Shown here one piece after another: positions 10,014 through 19,727 of a DNA stretch of 51,777 nt. Position 1 is the first letter of the stretch. Each line of letters begins with the position of its first letter. The notes below the pieces were generated by a model. The model was not told the origin of the DNA and ran no database searches. It saw nothing but the letters and a program-made list of their open reading frames with translations. Both the position numbers and the translations under genes were made by a program. This DNA comes from Methylobacterium bullatum (GTDB taxonomy: Bacteria; Pseudomonadota; Alphaproteobacteria; Rhizobiales; Beijerinckiaceae), in assembly GCF_014845095.1 (NCBI RefSeq), contig NZ_NKUG01000111.1:1-51777 (forward strand). Direction: 5' to 3'.

Positions 10014-12605
10014 TCACACCACGAGATTCACGATTCGCCCGGGCACCACGATGACCTTGCGGGGGAGACGGCCTTCGAGTGCCTTCTGCACCGCCTCATC
10101 GGCGAGGACGAGAGCTTCCACTGTCGCGGTATCGGCCGTGCGCGGCACCGTGACATCCGCACGCTTCTTGCCGTTGAGCTGAACGGGGAGGGTGATCTCG
10201 TCCTCCACCAGTAGCGCACGATCGACCACCGGCCACGCGGCCTGAGCGACCAATCCCTGCCGTCCGAGGGCCGACCAGCATTCTTCGGCCAGATGCGGCA
10301 TCATCGGCGCAACGAGCTGCGTGAGGATGCCCGCCGCTTCCGTCGCCGCGTCGCGCGATACGGTGGCCGTGCGGATCGCCTCATCGAGAGCGTTCGACAG
10401 CGTGTAGATATGGGCGACGCAACGGTTGAAGCGGAGGCGCTCCACATCCTCTTCCACCGCGGCGAGAGCCTTGTGGGCGGCCTTGCGAAGCGCAGCGTCC
10501 GACGCTCCGCTCGCTGCCGGCACGCCCACAGCGAGAGAGACCAGGCGCCAGACCCGCTGAACGAAGCGGGCCGCGCCCTGGACGCCATCCTCCGTCCAGA
10601 TCACGTCACGCTCGGGCGGCGAATCGGACAGCATGAACCAGCGAGCCGTATCGGCGCCGTAGCTCGCGATGATGTCGTCCGGGTCCACCACGTTCTTCTT
10701 GGACTTCGACATCTTTTCGATGGAGCCGATCGAGATCGGTGCATCTGTTTTCACGTGAAACGCCTGACGCCCGCCGCCCTCGGCGGCGATGCGGATATCG
10801 GCGGGCTGAACCCATGCACCCGCTGCGTCCTTGTAGGTCTCGTGGACCACCATCCCCTGCGTGAAGAGCCCGGCAAAAGGCTCGGAAACCCCGGACCAGC
10901 CCGTCGCCTGCATCGCTCGCGTGAAGAAGCGGGCATAGAGCAGGTGCAGGATCGCGTGTTCGATACCGCCGATATACTGGTCCACGGCCAGCCAGTGATC
11001 CACCGCCGAACGGTCGGTCGGCGCGTCCTGCAGCCAGGGAGCGGTGAAGCGGGCGTAGTACCAGGACGAATCCACGAAGGTGTCCATCGTGTCGGTCTCA
11101 CGCCGGGCCGCAGCGCCGCAACGCGGGCAGGGCACGTTGCGCCAGGCATGATCACGCTCCAGCGGATTGCCGGGGGTATCGAAGGAGACCTCGTCGGGCA
11201 GCTTCACCGGAAGGTCGGCGACCGGGACGGAGACCGGCCCGCAGGCATCGCAATGGATGATCGGGATCGGACAACCCCAGTAGCGCTGGCGCGAGACGCC
11301 CCAGTCTCGCAGGCGGAACTGGACCTTGCGCGCCGCCACCGCCTCCCCGTCCAGGATCTCGGCCTCGAGCCGGTTCGCCACGGCGTGGAAGGCCTCGTCC
11401 GTCGTCATGTCGTCGAGGAAGCGCGAATTGATCATGCGGCCATCGCCGTCATAGGCGGTGTCGGTGACGACGAAGCTCGCCGCGTCCTGCCCTTCCGGAC
11501 AGACGACGGGCGTATTGCCGAGGCCGTACTTGTTGGAGAAGTCGAGGTCGCGCTGGTCGTGGGCGGGGCAGCCGAACACGGCGCCCGTGCCGTAATCCAT
11601 CAGGACGAAATTCGCCACGTAGACGGGCAGCAGCCAGGACGGGTCGAGGGGGTGGCGCACCCGCAACCCCGTGTCGAAGCCGAGCTTCTCCGCCGTGTCG
11701 ATCGCGGCCTGCGCCGTGCCGGTGCGACGGCATTCCTCGATGAAGGTCTGGAGTTCGGGACGCGTGACGGCCACGGACGCCGCGACCGGGTGGTCGGCCG
11801 CAATGGCCAGGAACTTCGCGCCGAACAGGGTGTCGGGACGGGTCGTGTAGACCTTGATCTCGCCGTCACGCGAATCGAAGGCGAAGCGGACCTCAAGCCC
11901 TTCCGAGCGGCCGATCCAGTTCTTCTGCATGACCCTGACCTTCTCCGGCCAACGCTCCAGGCCGTCGAGTGCGTCGTAGAGATCCTGCGCGAAATCGGTG
12001 ATCTTGAAGAACCACTGGGTCAGCTCGCGCTGCTCCACCAGCGCGCCCGAGCGCCAGCCGCGCCCGTCGATGACCTGCTCGTTGGCCAGCACGGTATGGT
12101 CCACCGGGTCCCAGTTCACCTTGGCCGTGCGGCGGGTGACGAGTCCCTTGTCGAGGAAGTCGAGGAACATACGCTGCTGGTGCTTGTAGTAGTCGGGATC
12201 GCAGGTTGCGATCTCCCGGCTCCAGTCCAGTGACAGGCCCATGCTCTGCAACTGGCCGCGCATGGTGGCGATGTTGGCGTAGGTCCAGTCGCGCGGGTTG
12301 ACCTTGCGCTCCATCGCCGCGTTCTCGGCCGGCAGGCCGAAGGCGTCCCAGCCCATAGGGTGCAGCACCGCGAAGCCCTTGGCGCGCTTGTAGCGGGCCA
12401 CCACGTCGCCCATGGCGTAGTTGCGGACGTGGCCCATATGAATGCGCCCCGACGGGTAGGGGAACATCTCGAGCACGTAGTATTTCGGGCGCGGGTCGTC
12501 GTTCTTCGTGGCGTAGATACCCTGGGCGGCCCAGGCCTCCTGCCAGCGCGGCTCGGCATCCTTGGCGTTGTAGCGCTCTGGAACGGGCATGGGGGAGGAA
12601 GTCAT
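10014..12605 (-). CDS. leuS: Leucyl-tRNA synthetase
   Basis: LeuS charges tRNA-Leu. From the ATG at 12605 it has 863 residues, normal for bacterial LeuRS. The class I signature HMGH is at 56-59, the KMSKS loop at 631-635, and the editing (CP1) domain and zinc-binding cysteine pairs (HCDACG and CPRCG) lie between them. The open frame extends to 12716 with 37 unlike residues. An ATG five codons downstream (MPVPERYN) is an alternative start. It heads the minus-strand train leuS-lptE-holA. A parS-like sequence lies at its FHVKT codons. Confidence 0.97.
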   Translation of the reverse strand: MTSSPMPVPERYNAKDAEPRWQEAWAAQGIYATKNDDPRPKYYVLEMFPYPSGRIHMGHVRNYAMGDVVARYKRAKGFAVLHPMGWDAFGLPAENAAMERKVNPRDWTYANIATMRGQLQSMGLSLDWSREIATCDPDYYKHQQRMFLDFLDKGLVTRRTAKVNWDPVDHTVLANEQVIDGRGWRSGALVEQRELTQWFFKITDFAQDLYDALDGLERWPEKVRVMQKNWIGRSEGLEVRFAFDSRDGEIKVYTTRPDTLFGAKFLAIAADHPVAASVAVTRPELQTFIEECRRTGTAQAAIDTAEKLGFDTGLRVRHPLDPSWLLPVYVANFVLMDYGTGAVFGCPAHDQRDLDFSNKYGLGNTPVVCPEGQDAASFVVTDTAYDGDGRMINSRFLDDMTTDEAFHAVANRLEAEILDGEAVAARKVQFRLRDWGVSRQRYWGCPIPIIHCDACGPVSVPVADLPVKLPDEVSFDTPGNPLERDHAWRNVPCPRCGAAARRETDTMDTFVDSSWYYARFTAPWLQDAPTDRSAVDHWLAVDQYIGGIEHAILHLLYARFFTRAMQATGWSGVSEPFAGLFTQGMVVHETYKDAAGAWVQPADIRIAAEGGGRQAFHVKTDAPISIGSIEKMSKSKKNVVDPDDIIASYGADTARWFMLSDSPPERDVIWTEDGVQGAARFVQRVWRLVSLAVGVPAASGASDAALRKAAHKALAAVEEDVERLRFNRCVAHIYTLSNALDEAIRTATVSRDAATEAAGILTQLVAPMMPHLAEECWSALGRQGLVAQAAWPVVDRALLVEDEITLPVQLNGKKRADVTVPRTADTATVEALVLADEAVQKALEGRLPRKVIVVPGRIVNLVV
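10747..10762. other. Degenerate parS-like site inside leuS
   Basis: The core TTTCACGTGAAAC is intact but the outer bases differ: GTTTTCACGTGAAACG matches 13 of 16 consensus positions. It lies 4.6 kb from the perfect parS in rsmG. Origin-proximal clusters of parS sites are common, so this may be a weak ParB-loading site, but it could also be chance within coding sequence. Confidence 0.5.
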
Positions 12606-12797
12606 GGTGCGGGCTCTGACTACGGCCAGGACGGCCTGGCGAGGCGCCTCACGCGGCGCCGGAACGGTTGGATGCCGGACTAACACGGCTTGTTTGCCGG
12701 TCAACAGAGCCGTCACCGGTGGAGCCCGGCGCTTGCGGCCGGCGTTGCGGATGATAGGTCAGGCGTAACCCGCCCCCTCCTTCGCCCGCGAGACATC

Positions 12798-13517
12798 ATG
12801 CCCGACTCCACCACGCCGAGATACGCCCATCCTGACGCCGCCGCCGTCGTCGCCGGGCTTGAAGCCGTGCGCGATAAGATCGTCCAGGCGGCTCAGGATT
12901 CCGAGCGGGACCCGGCCACGATCTCGCTGGTGGCGGTCTCGAAGCTCATCGATGCGGACGGCATCGTCCCGGCTCTTGAGGCAGGGCATAGGGTTTTCGG
13001 CGAGAACTACGTTCAGGAATCGAAGGCGAAGTGGCCGGCTTTGCGCGAGCGCTTTCCCGATGTCGAGCTTCATCTCGTCGGGCCGCTCCAATCGAACAAG
13101 GCCCGCGAGGCGGTGGAATTGTTCGATGTGATCCATGCCCTCGACCGGCTGTCACTGGCGGCGGCCCTGGCCAAGGAGATCGAGCGCACGGGGCGCACGC
13201 CGAAGCTGCTCGTCCAGGTCAATACCGGTGACGAGCCGCAGAAGGCCGGGGTCTCGCCCTCGCAGGTGGACGTCCTCCTCAGCGAGTGTCGTGAGACCCA
13301 TGGTCTGGCGATCAACGGGCTCATGTGCATCCCGCCGGCCGAAGCCCCGCCATCGGCGCATTTCGCCCTCCTGGCCCGCATCGCCGAGCGCCACAACCTG
13401 CCCATCCTTTCCATGGGCATGAGCGCGGATTACCCGGCGGCGATCCAGATGGGCGCCACCCATATCCGCGTCGGCACAGCGATCTTCGGGGAGCGCCCCC
13501 GCGCCGCAGGGGCCTGA
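12798..13517 (+). CDS. YggS-family pyridoxal phosphate homeostasis protein
   Basis: This is a PLP-binding fold III protein of the YggS/PROSC family, which keeps free PLP levels in balance and has no known catalytic reaction. From the ATG at 12798 it has 239 residues, the usual length. VAVSK carries the PLP lysine (residue 46), followed by FGENYVQE, LHLVGPLQSNK, VNTGDEPQKAG, GLMCIPP and the SMGMSADYPAAIQMGATHIRVGTAIFG phosphate-binding segment. The open frame reaches 12690 but the added 36 residues are not family-like. It is divergent from leuS and convergent with the PEP carboxylase relative. Confidence 0.93.
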   Translation: MPDSTTPRYAHPDAAAVVAGLEAVRDKIVQAAQDSERDPATISLVAVSKLIDADGIVPALEAGHRVFGENYVQESKAKWPALRERFPDVELHLVGPLQSNKAREAVELFDVIHALDRLSLAAALAKEIERTGRTPKLLVQVNTGDEPQKAGVSPSQVDVLLSECRETHGLAINGLMCIPPAEAPPSAHFALLARIAERHNLPILSMGMSADYPAAIQMGATHIRVGTAIFGERPRAAGA

Positions 13518-13530
13518 GCGGCACCGCTCG

Positions 13531-13558
13531 TCCCGGGGCCGCGCAGCGGAACCCGGGA
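13531..13558. repeat. Nested palindrome between convergent genes
   Basis: TCCCGGG and CCCGGGA enclose an inner CCGC-GCA-GCGG hairpin, giving one long stem with small bulges. It sits in the 52-base gap between the convergent stops at 13517 and 13570, so it could end transcription from both sides. The sequence style resembles dispersed palindromic repeats of GC-rich alphaproteobacteria. No T tract is present. Confidence 0.6.
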
Positions 13559-13569
13559 TCCACGGTGCC

Positions 13570-16467
13570 CTACCCGAACGCTCCCACCTCGTGCTGGATC
13601 ATGCCCGACAGCTCGCGGACGCGGGCGAAGGACTGGCGGATCGGGCCGAAGATCGTCTTGTGCTCCGATTCGTAGGTGCCGACATCGCGCGGTCCGGCGG
13701 GCTCGCCGAAATTGAGGCCGAGGGTCGGGTCCGGCGTGATCGGGAAGATCTCGTCGAGCATGGCGAGGCAGCCGTCGATGTCGAGGCGGAGGAAGCGCTC
13801 GATCAGCTGCTCGCGGGTGATGCCCGATTGCGGGCGGAAGCCGGGAATGTGCACGGCCAGGAACCAGATCCGGTGGATCAGGGCGAGGCGCAGGGCGTGG
13901 AGCATCGTCAGCCTCACCGACATCTTGCCGAGGTCCGGGGCGGCGGATTGCAAACTCAGCCAGTCGCTGGTGAGGCGACCGAACAGGCGGCGCAGGTCGG
14001 GGGCGAGGCGCAGACGGTCGAGGGCGGTGGCGATGACGAGAAGTTCGTCGCGCCGGTCGTCGCGCTGCGTGCGCCGTGCCCGTTCCAGCCACATGGCCGG
14101 GTCGAGCGTATCGATATAGGCGCGCAGCACATCGAGGTCGCCCACCGCCGAGGCATGCTGGGCGAGGCGGAACGCGCGGGAGAACCGGACCGAATCGCGG
14201 CGCATGTCGCGGAACAGATCCGGTGCGCGGCTCGCCGCCCGGCCGAGGCCGTGGAGCGAATTCGCGAGGTACCCCAGTTGGTGCAGGATCGCGTTGTTGG
14301 GAATCGCCCGCATCTGGCGGGGATGGGTGATCATGCTGGGGCCGCCGCTATCGGTCTGGCGGGCCACCGGACGCGAGCCGGTGCGGTCGAGGAGGCTAGG
14401 GCCGAACGTGCCCAGCAATGCGGCGTAGCCAGGGTCGTCCACCAGGGCTTCCATGTCCTGGCGGGCGACGGTGAAGAACTCGGCGGCGAAATCCGCCTCG
14501 CCATAGATCGGGTCGTCGGTCTCGTCGGCGCCCGGCGCGTCGGAAAGGACATAGTCGGCGAAGGAATCGTCGTCGGCGATGTCGAAGGCGAAGAGGTGCT
14601 CGGCGATCCGCTCCACCGTGGCGCGGGCGAGCGCTTGCGTGCCGAACATCAGGTAACCGTCCGAGCCCTGGAAGCTGGATTCCAGCCGCACCTTGATGCC
14701 GGCCTTGCGGTTCCGGTGCCGTGAATCCTCCGGCGCGAGATAGGCGAGGCGGTCCCGCAGGGAGGTCGGATGGGCGCCGCGGCCGATCGATTCGCCATGG
14801 GTATCGAAGATCGCGAGTTCGATGCCGGACAGGCCGTTCTGCGTCATCAGGTCGGTGATGCGCAGGCGCAGGCGCTCGATCCAGAAACTCGCGGCGAGCT
14901 GGCCGACATAGCGGCCCGAATCCGAGTAGCCGAACTGCACCGTCAGCCGGCCGATGCGCTTGAGATAGGCGCGCCAATGCGGGTTGCGCAGGGCATCGTC
15001 GAGGACGCGGATGCCCTGTTCCAGGGCACTCGCCGTCTCGAACAGCGGCGTGATCTCGACCTTGTCGCTGATCCCGTAATGCCGGGCGAGCCAGAGGGCG
15101 GCGAGAAGGGTGTAGCCGGTCTCCGTCTCGGCGATGAGGAAGCGCACCGGATGGGTGCCGTCCACGTGCTTCAGGATCTGCGCGATGGTCATCATCAGGC
15201 GCGCGGCCGAGGCACGCTCGGCGGCGAGCGCGCCGAAATCCACGGCCACCGGATGCACGTCGTTGAGGAGGGCGTGGATGGTCGAGAGGTGCGAGCGCCG
15301 CTGCGCCGCGTCCGTCGGCTCCCCTTCGAGGTCGATGACCCGGCGCACGGCGTTGTGGATCTGGCTGGCGTTGAGCCGGAAATGCGGCAGGGCGTTCGAC
15401 AGGCCGTGTGTCGCGATGCCGGAGCGCAGGAGAGCGATGGCGCGCTTGTCCTCGTCGCTCTCGACGCCGCCCAGGGCTCCGGCGAGGCCCGCCAGGAGCG
15501 GCCCGGAATCGGTCTGGGCGCGCTCCCGCTCGATGATGAGCGCCAGAGCGAAGCGGTGCACCGCCTCCAGGGTAGGCTTGGTCCCGAGGCGCGGGGCGAC
15601 GGCGAGTTGCCGGTTGACGGCCGCCAGCGCGCCCTGCGTCAGGTCCCGCACCACGTTGGTGGCCGGCACGTTCGGCAGGTGGCGCATCACCCGGTCGAGC
15701 TGCATGCGCTTCGATTCCAGGCGGTAGCGCAGGGTGTCCCACCAGCCGATATCGGTGCGCCCGTCCGTGTCGCAGCCAACCCAGGAGGCGAGGGCGAAGG
15801 GCTTGAGCACCAGTTCCGTCCAGCGGTCGGGCCAGCGCGAGCGGGCCGCATCGAGCAGGGCTGCGTTGAAGCTGTCCAGGGCCGCGCGGCCGTGATTGGC
15901 CGCGAGGCAGGCCTGTTCGAACTCGTCGTCCAGGCTGATCTTCGCATCCGGCCGGGTCGAGAGGGCGGCGGCCTTCTCCATCAGGGGCCGGCGCGCCGCC
16001 TCGCTGTCCTGGGACGCGGCCTCGGCGATGAGGGCCGCCACGGCCTTCGGCATGCCGAAGGTCGGGTGGGCGGTGAACACCACGGCGAATCCGGTACGGC
16101 CCACGAGATCGCGGAAGGTCTCGAAATCCCCTGTGCCTTTCGGGATCGCCGCCACGAGGCGCGCCGGCATCGTGCTGTCTGCCGATGCCTGCGCGTCCCG
16201 GTCCAGCCCGACATAGCCGCGCAGGCGCTCGGCCCGGGCTACCAGGGATTGTGTGCGTAACCGGGTGAACAGGCCGTCGAGGTCGTCCTCGTCGATCTCG
16301 TCGCGGTCTAAGCGGCGGGTGATCGCGAGCGTCACCGCCAGGACGGGATTACGGAACGGATCCTCGCTCGACCGTTCGCGAGAATCCTCGATGAGGGCGA
16401 TGAGATCCTGTTCCAGCTTGCCGGGATCGGGCACCGTATTGGCTGGGCTGCGGTCAAGCATGCGCAT
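13570..16467 (-). CDS. Divergent phosphoenolpyruvate carboxylase-family protein
   Basis: The protein has 965 residues from the ATG at 16467; the frame is open to 17040 but the upstream 191 residues are low-complexity shadow. The PEP carboxylase fold is shown by VVFTAHPTFGMP (catalytic-type His134), the PLFET motif (474-478), a GYSDS motif and a GRG loop. PEP carboxylase forms oxaloacetate from PEP and bicarbonate. Several near-invariant residues differ from the E. coli enzyme: GGDRDGNP is GCDTDGRT (231-238), GYSDSAKDAG is GYSDSGRYVG (513-522), HGRGGSIGRGG is HGESIGRGAHP (557-567), and the C-terminal RNTG end is missing. It is probably a diverged paralogue. PEP carboxylase activity cannot be assumed. 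It is transcribed away from the Lys-Pro protein. Confidence 0.85.
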   Translation of the reverse strand: MRMLDRSPANTVPDPGKLEQDLIALIEDSRERSSEDPFRNPVLAVTLAITRRLDRDEIDEDDLDGLFTRLRTQSLVARAERLRGYVGLDRDAQASADSTMPARLVAAIPKGTGDFETFRDLVGRTGFAVVFTAHPTFGMPKAVAALIAEAASQDSEAARRPLMEKAAALSTRPDAKISLDDEFEQACLAANHGRAALDSFNAALLDAARSRWPDRWTELVLKPFALASWVGCDTDGRTDIGWWDTLRYRLESKRMQLDRVMRHLPNVPATNVVRDLTQGALAAVNRQLAVAPRLGTKPTLEAVHRFALALIIERERAQTDSGPLLAGLAGALGGVESDEDKRAIALLRSGIATHGLSNALPHFRLNASQIHNAVRRVIDLEGEPTDAAQRRSHLSTIHALLNDVHPVAVDFGALAAERASAARLMMTIAQILKHVDGTHPVRFLIAETETGYTLLAALWLARHYGISDKVEITPLFETASALEQGIRVLDDALRNPHWRAYLKRIGRLTVQFGYSDSGRYVGQLAASFWIERLRLRITDLMTQNGLSGIELAIFDTHGESIGRGAHPTSLRDRLAYLAPEDSRHRNRKAGIKVRLESSFQGSDGYLMFGTQALARATVERIAEHLFAFDIADDDSFADYVLSDAPGADETDDPIYGEADFAAEFFTVARQDMEALVDDPGYAALLGTFGPSLLDRTGSRPVARQTDSGGPSMITHPRQMRAIPNNAILHQLGYLANSLHGLGRAASRAPDLFRDMRRDSVRFSRAFRLAQHASAVGDLDVLRAYIDTLDPAMWLERARRTQRDDRRDELLVIATALDRLRLAPDLRRLFGRLTSDWLSLQSAAPDLGKMSVRLTMLHALRLALIHRIWFLAVHIPGFRPQSGITREQLIERFLRLDIDGCLAMLDEIFPITPDPTLGLNFGEPAGPRDVGTYESEHKTIFGPIRQSFARVRELSGMIQHEVGAFG

Positions 16468-16798
16468 CGATCGACCTTGTCTGGACAGAAGAAAGAGGAC
16501 GGCCCCGAAGCCGAGTCGCCTTAGAACAGGTTGGGCGTCGCGCCGGCGACAATGCGTGCATGACGACCCGTCATCCACCGATGGATCGCTTTGCGAACCG
16601 GCGCCACCACCGTGCAAGGCCAATCCGTCCGCATGGTTTCGGCTCCGCGTTCCCTCGGCGCAAGGGGCCGAAACGAGACGCAAGGACCGTTCCGGCCAGG
16701 GCGACCCGGGCGGCAATGCCTGCCTCTGTGCGAAAGCACTCCTGTGGCGCGCCACAAGTGGATGCAAGCCGGCCCTCGCTGGGGTAACCCTCTCAGCC
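16468..16798. other. Divergent intergenic region with small inverted repeat
   Basis: This 331-base gap separates the divergent starts at 16467 and 16799. I see no convincing gene in it. A perfect inverted repeat, ATGACG-ACC-CGTCAT, lies at 16560-16574 and could be an operator. No strong sigma-70 boxes were recognised. Confidence 0.4.
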
Positions 16799-17632
16799 AT
16801 GCAGATCTCTTCGATCCCGTCCTGTCCTTCCGGCAACCCGAACTCCGCGTTTCGGCCTTGGAGGATGCGGACTGGGAGTCGCCTGGCGCTGGTCTCCTGC
16901 GTTGCTCTTTTATGCGTGATGCTGGGAGTCTCCCCCGGTTTCACACAAGAGGACGCCGCGCCATTGGGCGAGGCCGAGGCTCCGGCCCCCAAGCCTAAGC
17001 CGAAACCAAAGCCCAAGCCCAAACCGAAACCCGTCGCCAAGCCAGCCGAGGCGTCCGATGCTCCTCAGGCCGCGCCCCTGCCGACGCCGGCGGCCAATCT
17101 CGCTCCCGTGAAACTGCCCGAGCTCATCGTGGTCTGCGACAACGGCCAGGGTGCGTTCTACGAGGGCCAAGGCGCCGTCTCGCTCTGGGTGACGCGGAGC
17201 GGCACGATCACCGTCGACAACCCGCTTCGCCCCCTGACGCCGGAGGCTACCCGCGTGCTGCAGGTCGTCCTCGGCAACAAGGCCGCCACCGCCTTCGGCC
17301 CCGATCTCCTGGCCCTGCGCCGGGGCGGCAGCCCCGCAGCCCTGGAGGCGACGATAGGCGGCCCGGTCCGCTGGGACGAGCAGCTGACGGTGCTGCCGGA
17401 TTTCCTCAACATCGTCTCGGAGGCCGGCGAGGCTCTGGCACGCCTCGATTACCGCCGCTGCGGCGATGCCCCGGAGGTGAAGGCGGCGCCCGTCGCCAAG
17501 GCGAAGCCCAAGCCCGTCGCCAAATCACCGCGCCCGCCCAAGGCCTCCGCCGCCGAGGGAGCTGGGCGAGGGGAGGGCGCGGCTCCTCGCGGCCTTCAAT
17601 TGCCTCAAGGCGCCATTCCGGCCGGCCAATAA
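16799..17632 (+). CDS. Exported protein with a Lys-Pro repeat, unknown function
   Basis: The protein has 277 residues from the ATG at 16799. A hydrophobic segment (LALVSCVALLCVMLGV) ending near GFTQE looks like a signal peptide. A start at 16865 (MRTGSR) would give a more typical short n-region, but GGAGG then abuts the ATG with no spacing. After the signal comes a tract of about eight KP dipeptides, then a folded-looking domain (about 100-215) with LPELIVVCDNG and FYEGQGAVSLWVTRSG, and a second Lys/Pro/Ala-rich tail. Such KP tracts often span the periplasm or bind anionic polymers, but this is inference. No family was recognised. Confidence 0.7.
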   Translation: MQISSIPSCPSGNPNSAFRPWRMRTGSRLALVSCVALLCVMLGVSPGFTQEDAAPLGEAEAPAPKPKPKPKPKPKPKPVAKPAEASDAPQAAPLPTPAANLAPVKLPELIVVCDNGQGAFYEGQGAVSLWVTRSGTITVDNPLRPLTPEATRVLQVVLGNKAATAFGPDLLALRRGGSPAALEATIGGPVRWDEQLTVLPDFLNIVSEAGEALARLDYRRCGDAPEVKAAPVAKAKPKPVAKSPRPPKASAAEGAGRGEGAAPRGLQLPQGAIPAGQ

Positions 17633-17657
17633 CGATCGCGAGACGAGGGAGGACGAC

Positions 17658-18086
17658 ATGAAGGCCGCCGAGGTGATCGCCAAGCTGGGGCTTCAACCCC
17701 ACCCGGAGGGCGGCCATTATCGCGAAACGTTTCGCGATCCGACGGAGGTCGATGGCCGTTCGGTGGGCAGCGCGATCTACTACCTGCTCGATCTCGGCGA
17801 GACCTCGGAATGGCATCGGGTCGATGCCTCCGAGATCTGGTTCTGGCATGCCGGCGCACCGATGGTGATCACCACGAGTCCGAACGGTCACGATGCGACC
17901 GCCACCTATCTCGGTCCCGACCTAGCCCATGGCCAGCAGCCGCAGATCGTGGTGCCGGCGGGGCATTGGCAGACCGCCACGAGCCTCGGATCGTGGACAT
18001 TGGTGAGTTGCACCGTCTCCCCGGCCTTCCGGTTCGAAGGGTTCGAGATGGCGCCTCCGGGCTGGCGGCCGGTGCCGCGCGGCTGA
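17658..18086 (+). CDS. Cupin family protein of the DUF985 type
   Basis: The protein has 142 residues and a single cupin barrel. The N-terminal HPEGGHYRETFR motif and the WHRVDASEIWFWHAG segment are typical of the Cupin_5/DUF985 family, whose biochemical role is undefined. The histidines in these motifs are candidate metal ligands. It starts 25 bases after the Lys-Pro protein on the same strand, so the two may share a transcript, although no functional link is evident. It is convergent with the CNNM protein. Confidence 0.88.
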   Translation: MKAAEVIAKLGLQPHPEGGHYRETFRDPTEVDGRSVGSAIYYLLDLGETSEWHRVDASEIWFWHAGAPMVITTSPNGHDATATYLGPDLAHGQQPQIVVPAGHWQTATSLGSWTLVSCTVSPAFRFEGFEMAPPGWRPVPRG

Positions 18087-18223
18087 GAGAGGCGTGTTTC
18101 TCCGTTCGCCTTGCCGGGGGCCTAGAGCTGCGCCCGACCACGTTGGGTCGGGGCACATCTCCAGGCCTTTGTTGTGCCGCGCTCTTTTTCGCCGAACCGG
18201 CATCCACTTCGGCGGAGAGCGCT

Positions 18224-19528
18224 CTAGCCCTCGATCTCGTCCTTCTTCGCGATCATCGGCACGAGCGGGGTGATCCGCAGGGCGGTGATGCGGTTCTTCG
18301 CCTTGCGCAGGACCTGAAACCGGAAGCCGTGGAAGTTGAAGGCGGTGCCGGTATCGGGGATCGCGCGCGCCTCGTGGATGACGAGGCCGGCGATGGTCGT
18401 CGCCTCTTCGTCGGGCAGGTTCCAGTCCATGGCGCGGTTGAGATCGCGGATGGCGACGGAGCCGTCGGCATTCACCGAGCCGTCCCCCTGGGGACGCACC
18501 CCGGAGACCGCGACGTCGTGCTCGTCGGCGATGTCGCCGACGATCTCCTCCAGGATGTCCTCCAGGGTCACGAGCCCCATGACCTCGCCGTACTCGTCGA
18601 CGACGAGGGCGAAATGGGTCTTCTTGGTGAGGAAGGCCTTGAGCTGGTCGCGCAGGCTGGTCGTGTCGGGCACGAACCAGGTCTCGAGGGCCAGGGCCTC
18701 GACCTTGAGACCGGAGGCGTCGCCTCCGGCGGCGTCGAGCGCGCGCAACAGGTCCTTGGCGTGGAGCACGCCGATGATGTTCTCGGAGGTGCCGCGCCAG
18801 AGCGGCATGCGGGTGTAGGGCGAGGACAGCACCTCCCGCACGATCTCCTCCGAGGGGAGATCGGCATTGATGGTGCGCATCTTTGTGCGGTGCACCATGA
18901 CCTCGGAGACGGACAACTCGTGAAGGTCGAGCAGGCCGCCGAGCATGTCGCGCTCGGCCTTGGCGACGCCGCCCTCGCGGTGGAGCAGGGCGACCTGTCC
19001 GCGAATTTCCTCGGTGGGCGAGAGGATCGACTGGTGCTGCCCGATGCTGATGCCGAAGGGGCGCAGCATCAGTCGCACCACCTTCTCGATGGCGATGGCC
19101 GCCGGGCCGAGGAGCGCCACCGCGAAGGCGACGGGCCGCGCCATCACCAGGGCGGCCTGGTCCGGCTTGTTGATGGCGAGGGTTTTGGGCAGCACCTCGG
19201 CGAAGACGATGACGAGGACCGACATCACGCCGGTGGCGTAGAGCACCCCGCTCTTGCCGAAGATCGTGGTCAGCACGCTGGTGGTGAAGGCGGAGGCGCC
19301 GATGGCGACGATGTTGTAGCCGATCAGCATGGCGCCGATGAACCGCTCGCGCGAGGCGAGGATGCGGTTGACGACGCGTGCCCGCAGGTCGCCGCTATCT
19401 TCCAGGGAGAGCATCCGCGCCCGCGACGCCGCGGTGAAGGCGGTCTCGGCGCCTGCGAAGAAGGCCGAGAGCAGCAGCGACATCACCACGATGCTCGCGG
19501 CGAGCCAGAGGTCGGTATGCGTGTCCAT
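18224..19528 (-). CDS. CNNM/CBS-domain CorC-HlyC family protein
   Basis: The protein has 434 residues. The CNNM (DUF21) membrane domain occupies about 1-190, with hydrophobic segments starting LWLAASIVVMSLLLSAFFAGAETAFTAA, and includes FAEVLPKTLAI. A CBS pair follows (about 205-335, with EVMVHRTKM and LVVDEYGEVMGLVTLEDILEEIVGDI), then a C-terminal CorC/HlyC domain. Family members are linked to magnesium or cobalt efflux and were historically called hemolysins. It lies downstream of aroK-aroB on the same strand, a conserved alphaproteobacterial order. Haemolytic activity should not be inferred. Confidence 0.93.
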   Translation of the reverse strand: MDTHTDLWLAASIVVMSLLLSAFFAGAETAFTAASRARMLSLEDSGDLRARVVNRILASRERFIGAMLIGYNIVAIGASAFTTSVLTTIFGKSGVLYATGVMSVLVIVFAEVLPKTLAINKPDQAALVMARPVAFAVALLGPAAIAIEKVVRLMLRPFGISIGQHQSILSPTEEIRGQVALLHREGGVAKAERDMLGGLLDLHELSVSEVMVHRTKMRTINADLPSEEIVREVLSSPYTRMPLWRGTSENIIGVLHAKDLLRALDAAGGDASGLKVEALALETWFVPDTTSLRDQLKAFLTKKTHFALVVDEYGEVMGLVTLEDILEEIVGDIADEHDVAVSGVRPQGDGSVNADGSVAIRDLNRAMDWNLPDEEATTIAGLVIHEARAIPDTGTAFNFHGFRFQVLRKAKNRITALRITPLVPMIAKKDEIEG

Positions 19529-19727
19529 CAGGCCGTCGTCGCATCAAGCCGTGCCACACCGGCACGGTGCCGGTCTTGGCGAGCCCCTCTCATATACCAA
19601 CCCGCGACCGAAGCGATGCCGTGGCACCGGATCTGAGCCGAGAGGTCGGCATGGCCGCTCCCGATCCCAGCCGCCCGGAGACAGGTGGTGTCCCCGAAGC
19701 GAGGTCAGGGCAAGGGAGGCGATCCAG

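Noticed and set aside
13531..13558. Possible CRISPR repeat or attachment site
   Set aside because: Single palindrome with no repeated copies or spacers nearby, and no integrase besides housekeeping xerD.
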